DNA from: Amycolatopsis azurea DSM 43854
Lineage (GTDB): Bacteria > Actinomycetota > Actinomycetes > Mycobacteriales > Pseudonocardiaceae
NCBI RefSeq assembly: GCF_001995215.1
Contig: NZ_MUXN01000015.1
Coordinates: 124,001 to 188,000 of the forward strand
Length of the DNA stretch: 64,000 nucleotides
Direction: 5' to 3'
Part shown: positions 60,821 through 64,000 of the stretch, in pieces
Layout: each line of letters begins with the position of its first letter
How positions within the stretch are numbered: position 1 is the first letter of the stretch
Made by a program: the position numbers and the translations under genes
The notes under the pieces: generated by a model
What the model was told of the DNA's origin: nothing
The model's input: only the letters and a program-made list of their open reading frames with translations
Database searches by the model: none

Positions 60821-61234
60821 TTGCGTGAGATCAAGTCTAACCTGCAGGTGGGCGTTTCCGATCCGCGACGACCATGCGGGCAAGTGGTGGCCCGCCTGCA
60901 CGACGACATGTGGACAGCCAGCATCCCCACCACGGCGTACGGGTCGGGACGGACCCTGAAGGCATTGCACGACGACCTCGTCCGCGGGCTCGCACTACTG
61001 GGCGTGACGGTCCACGTCACGATCACCCCAGTGAGCCCCGAGCTGGACCGTCTGCGGCGGGCCGAGGCCACCTACGACACAGCCCTGGCGGACGCCGTGA
61101 CCGCCTTGACCACACAGGGCAGCACAGCCCGCGACACCGCCGAGGCCACCAGAGTATCGATCACCCGGGTGACGACCCTCCGGGCCAGGCCGCCAGCCAG
61201 ACTCGCCCGCACCCGCAGGAAACGCGATCCGTGA
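60821..61234 (+). CDS. Hypothetical actinobacterial protein
   Basis: The 137-residue frame (TTG at 60821, or GTG at 60848) looks coding from about residue 20. A strand-rich region (WTASIPTTAYGSGRTLKALH, VHVTITPVSPELDRLRRAEA) is followed by a helix-turn-helix-like stretch (STARDTAEATRVSITRVTTL). It resembles small actinobacterial proteins pairing a HicB-like domain with a DNA-binding helix, but I cannot name the family. Function unknown. Confidence 0.5.
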   Translation: MREIKSNLQVGVSDPRRPCGQVVARLHDDMWTASIPTTAYGSGRTLKALHDDLVRGLALLGVTVHVTITPVSPELDRLRRAEATYDTALADAVTALTTQGSTARDTAEATRVSITRVTTLRARPPARLARTRRKRDP

Positions 61235-61448
61235 GACGCAGGGCCCGCCCGTATTTTCCCCGCGGTGCGTGCGGAGCCCTGTGCCGCGGCGGGGTGCCAG
61301 CAAGGTTCCGCTGGAGAGGTGGCTCGTGATCCGCGCCTCGCCGCGGTCGCCGAGGCCGCCAACCTCGGAGCATCGAGGGTGGTTCTGTCCGTCGGTCGTG
61401 ACCGCGTTTGCCTGTGAGTAGCGACCGCACCGGTGGATCTGACCGGGG

Positions 61449-61583
61449 TATGTCGACCGCGACCTCCGCATCACGGTCCAGGAAGACCCGGTTGGCCAGC
61501 CGTAACTCCTCACACGCCATGCCGCACATGGTCGACAAGAGTTCGCCGAGCACGCTCAATTCACCGTGGAATCGTTCTCTCAT
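61449..61583 (-). pseudogene. Truncated PhoU N-terminus
   Basis: From ATG 61583 the frame reads MRERFHGELSVLGELLSTMC and then GMACEELRLANRVFLDRDAE, a clear match to the first helices of PhoU, the phosphate-uptake regulator. Homology stops after about 45 residues, where the frame enters an Arg-rich, unrelated sequence. Full PhoU has over 210 residues with two repeats. This is therefore a 5' gene fragment left by an insertion or deletion. Confidence 0.65.
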
Positions 61584-61636
61584 CTATGCACCTACCGTCG
61601 CTGATCGTAGCTACGGTTACCCACCGTCGCCCCGGC

Positions 61637-62692
61637 TTAATCGGCGTGGAGCTGCTGGACGATACGCCGGGCAGGCAGTGCCATCGCCCCGAGCCCGATC
61701 GAGGTGGTGACCTCGTCCGTGGGCGTGACGAGCAGGCGGTCGATCTCCTCGACCAGCTTGGAACAGCGGTCGAGCCTGTCCGGGTCACCCGAACGGGCCA
61801 CCTCGGCGAGGGCTTCGAGCAGGTCGCCGACCACCCCGCGCCCATGCTCGCCGGGATGCCGGAACGGCTGCTCGCTCCGGGCGGCTTCGCTCACCGCGTC
61901 GATCAGCTGGGTGAGCGGTGGCCACAGGGTGACGAGGTTCGCCAGCGGTTCTTCGCGGGTCTCACGCCGTCCGCGAAGATTCAGGTACCGGCCTTCCCTG
62001 GTCCAGCCGATCGCCTCCTCCGCCTCGGCGACCAGACTGCGGACGTCGAGCATCCGGTCTTGCAGGACATCTGCCGCTTCGGGCGACTCGCCGCGAACCA
62101 GTGCCGCGGTCTCGTCGAGGACGTCCGCGACGGCCGACGCCAGCCGGGACGTCGCCGCCCGCAGGCGTCCACCGTGCAGTGGCGGAAGGACCACCGCGTT
62201 CAGCACCGCGCCGATCGCCGCCCCCAGCGCGGTCTCCAACAGCCTGTCCGCCAGCAGCACGGGCTCTGTCGCGTTGCCGTAGGAGACCAGCAGCATGCCA
62301 GTCACCCCGACCCACACCCCCGAGTCGCCGAACCCCCGCCACGAGCCGATCAGCAAGCCGGTGAAGACGACCAGCCCGAGCGCCACCGTCACCGACGGGA
62401 TGAACTGCCCCGCACCCGCCGCGAGCAGCACCCCCGCGCTGACCGCGCCGACCTGCTGTGCCCAGCCGCGCAGCGACCGGTAAACGGTCGCCTGAACGAG
62501 GAACACGGCCGCGTAGGGCGCCAGGAAGGGTTGCGGCAGGTCGAGCACCGCTGTCGCGATGATCCACGCGAGCACCGCCGCCACCGCGGCTTTCGTGGTC
62601 TGGACGAGACTCCGGCGTTCCTCTCCCGGAACACGGGAGGCCCTGGCGATCCAGCCGAACGGTGCCGCCCAGCGGTTCCGGGCGTCCGTCAT
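61637..62692 (-). CDS. FUSC / aromatic-acid-exporter-like membrane protein
   Basis: The 351-residue protein has about six membrane segments between residues 30 and 185 (AAVAAVLAWIIATAVLDLPQPF, FLVQATVYRSLRGWAQQVGA, GVTGMLLVSYGN and others). The C-terminal half is soluble, helical and charged. This is the ArAE_1/FUSC architecture of small-molecule exporters. The substrate is unknown. ATG 62692 has a perfect AGGAGGT five bases upstream. It follows the SDR gene by 26 bases on the same strand and is probably co-transcribed. Confidence 0.85.
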   Translation of the reverse strand: MTDARNRWAAPFGWIARASRVPGEERRSLVQTTKAAVAAVLAWIIATAVLDLPQPFLAPYAAVFLVQATVYRSLRGWAQQVGAVSAGVLLAAGAGQFIPSVTVALGLVVFTGLLIGSWRGFGDSGVWVGVTGMLLVSYGNATEPVLLADRLLETALGAAIGAVLNAVVLPPLHGGRLRAATSRLASAVADVLDETAALVRGESPEAADVLQDRMLDVRSLVAEAEEAIGWTREGRYLNLRGRRETREEPLANLVTLWPPLTQLIDAVSEAARSEQPFRHPGEHGRGVVGDLLEALAEVARSGDPDRLDRCSKLVEEIDRLLVTPTDEVTTSIGLGAMALPARRIVQQLHAD

Positions 62693-62718
62693 CCGCACCT
62701 CCTCGAAATCTCGAAACC

Positions 62719-63573
62719 TCAGCCGGGCGTCGTCTCCCCGCCCAACGCGGCGATGACCTCGCCGCTGTAGTACGACGAGAGCCGGTTGGACGCCAAGAAG
62801 ACGTACGAAGGAGCGAGATCGTCGGGATGCGCCGCCCGCTCGAACGGCACCTGGAGGCCGAACTTCTCCACCTTCTCCGGCGGGAACGTCGAAGGGATCA
62901 GCGGTGTCCACACCGGACCCGGCGCGACACAGTTGATCCGGACGCCGCGATCGGCCAATGCCTGCGCCATCGCGTACGTCCAAGCGTGCACGGCGCCCTT
63001 GGTCGCGGAGTAGTCGATGAGGGATTTGTTGCCGCGCAGACCGTTCACCGAGCCGGTGTTGATAATCACCGAGCCTTCGCCCAGATGGGGCAGCGCGGCG
63101 TTCGTCACCCGGAAGAAACTGTGGATGTTCACGTCGAAGGTGTGCGTCCACTGCTCGTCGGTGAGCTGCTCCGGGGAGTCGACCGGCCATTGCGTGGCGG
63201 CGTTGTTGACCAGGATGTCCAGGCCGCCGAACTCGGCGACCGTGCGGGCGACGATCTCGCGGCATTGTTTCGCTTCGGCCAGGTCTCCCGGCAGCAGGAG
63301 ACATTCGCGACCTTCCGCGCGGACGCGCTCCTCGGTGTACTTCGCATCCTCGTGCTCACTGAGATAGGCGATCGCCACATCGGCGCCCTCTTTCGCGAAG
63401 GCGATGGCGACCGCGCGGCCGATCCCGGAGTCACCACCGGTGACAAGCGCGCGCTTGCCGCGCAGCAGGTCGCGGCCCTCGTAGTCCTCCATGGAGTCGC
63501 GAGGCGGCGGGTCCATCTCGGACGTCACGCCGGGCGGGTCCTGTTGCTGCGGCGGTCGCAGTTTGTCGGCCAT
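62719..63573 (-). CDS. General-stress-type SDR oxidoreductase
   Basis: The 284-residue SDR has a roughly 38-residue Pro-rich N-terminal extension (QQQDPPGVTSEMDPPP) before TGGDSGIG (45-52). NNAA follows at 123-126, then catalytic Ser175, Tyr188 and Lys192, and a C-terminal YSGEVIAALGGET. This long form is like the YhdF/YdaD-type stress-induced SDRs of many bacteria. The cofactor loop lacks the Asp of NAD enzymes, leaving preference open. The substrate is unknown. GGAGGGA precedes the ATG. Confidence 0.9.
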   Translation of the reverse strand: MADKLRPPQQQDPPGVTSEMDPPPRDSMEDYEGRDLLRGKRALVTGGDSGIGRAVAIAFAKEGADVAIAYLSEHEDAKYTEERVRAEGRECLLLPGDLAEAKQCREIVARTVAEFGGLDILVNNAATQWPVDSPEQLTDEQWTHTFDVNIHSFFRVTNAALPHLGEGSVIINTGSVNGLRGNKSLIDYSATKGAVHAWTYAMAQALADRGVRINCVAPGPVWTPLIPSTFPPEKVEKFGLQVPFERAAHPDDLAPSYVFLASNRLSSYYSGEVIAALGGETTPG

Positions 63574-63789
63574 GGGGGCTCCCTCCGGGTCGGTGCTTTT
63601 CCGGCGGTTACCCGGTGAGACCGGTCCTGAACATGGGCGCGGGGAGGTCGTGCGGTGCGCGTTCGGAGGAGAGCCACCCGTCAAGCACGGTCGACGAGGT
63701 GAGAGATCTCTTCGATCGCGAGCCGGCCGACGCTGGTTTGCCCGCACGGCCGTACGGGAGTCCGGCCGCCATGAACAGAAGGTGCCCGA

Positions 63790-63967
63790 TGCCGCCACGT
63801 CGGCCGAACTCGACATCGACTGCGGCTTCACCCGTGCAGACAGCTTCGTCTACACGACCAAGCCCGAAACCGTGGAAGGTCTCGAGCGTGAAGCGGAAGC
63901 CGCCGCCGAAGCCGGACTACCCGCCGGGCCGCCATCGACGGTGATGTCGCGGTGTTGCGGATGCTGA
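63790..63967 (+). pseudogene. Fragment of an FAD-dependent oxidoreductase
   Basis: The frame reads ELDIDCGFTRADSFVYTTKP then ETVEGLEREAEAAAEAGLPA, which resembles the segment after the FAD domain of DadA/Rieske-type FAD oxidoreductases (C-F-R-A-D...Y near the substrate domain). The reading then breaks into another frame (stop at 63965). No start or FAD-binding motif precedes it. It is a short internal remnant; the family call is moderate. Confidence 0.5.
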
Positions 63968-64000
63968 CCGAGGAGACGGTTCCACCCACCGTAGATCGGG

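Noticed and set aside
58545..64000. A second copy of the tRNA-Pro 3' end (attR)
   Set aside because: I scanned for the T-arm and acceptor sequence and found no convincing copy, but an imperfect short core could be missed by eye.

Overview
The window is high-GC actinobacterial chromosome. The codon usage, GTG and TTG starts, DtxR/IdeR-type iron boxes, an F420-type PPOX protein, DasR-type operators and the families of intergenic palindromes fit a Pseudonocardiaceae genome, most likely Amycolatopsis. I infer the genus from gene content and style; no marker gene here proves it.

Layout. 1-3912 holds housekeeping and accessory genes: the end of a class F sortase, an SsuD-like flavin monooxygenase, an MBL-fold hydrolase, a DinB-like protein and a DMT permease. 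3893-37146 is a hydroxamate siderophore locus. It contains two FecCD permeases, a heterodimeric ABC exporter pair, a FecB-type lipoprotein, an MbtH-like protein, one giant six-module NRPS (about 7419 aa), an ornithine N5-hydroxylase and an N-hydroxyornithine formyltransferase. An unrelated metallophosphoesterase sits inside it. Three promoter regions carry iron boxes (6044, 9557, 36112-36150), so uptake, transport and synthesis look co-repressed by iron.

The NRPS reads C-A-T / C-A-T-E(dead) / C-A(MT)-T / C-A-T / C-A-T / C-A-T-E. The A-domain pocket residues read by eye give X-Ser-(N-Me)hOrn-Ser-Ser-X, with X most likely formyl-hydroxyornithine at position 1 and hydroxyornithine at position 6. 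This matches the published composition of albachelin from Amycolatopsis alba as I recall it (three Ser plus three modified Orn). There is no thioesterase, which fits release by cyclisation of the last hydroxyornithine.

37247-55436 carries an ECF sigma factor with a SnoaL-like tail and a PPOX protein, then a GH36 alpha-galactosidase with a sugar ABC importer lacking its ATPase. Next come an ABC-F ATPase, a PaaX-like regulator, a crotonase, an ECF sigma/membrane-partner pair, a GH18 chitinase with two DasR-type operators, an SDR, a lactonase and an alginate-lyase-family secreted protein with a third DasR-like operator.

55576-61600 is an integration hot spot. A tRNA-Pro(GGG) is followed tail-to-tail by a tyrosine integrase and an excisionase, as in pSAM2-type elements. 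After them comes a gene graveyard (TPR, PhoU and possible TnsA fragments) with a few intact small genes (Imm26-like, DUF2695, a hypothetical protein). 61637-63573 returns to ordinary genes (FUSC family, SDR), and the window ends in an oxidoreductase remnant.

The most unusual structural signal is a set of at least four families of long, nearly perfect intergenic palindromes. They recur through the window and always lie at the 3' side of at least one gene, never between two 5' ends.
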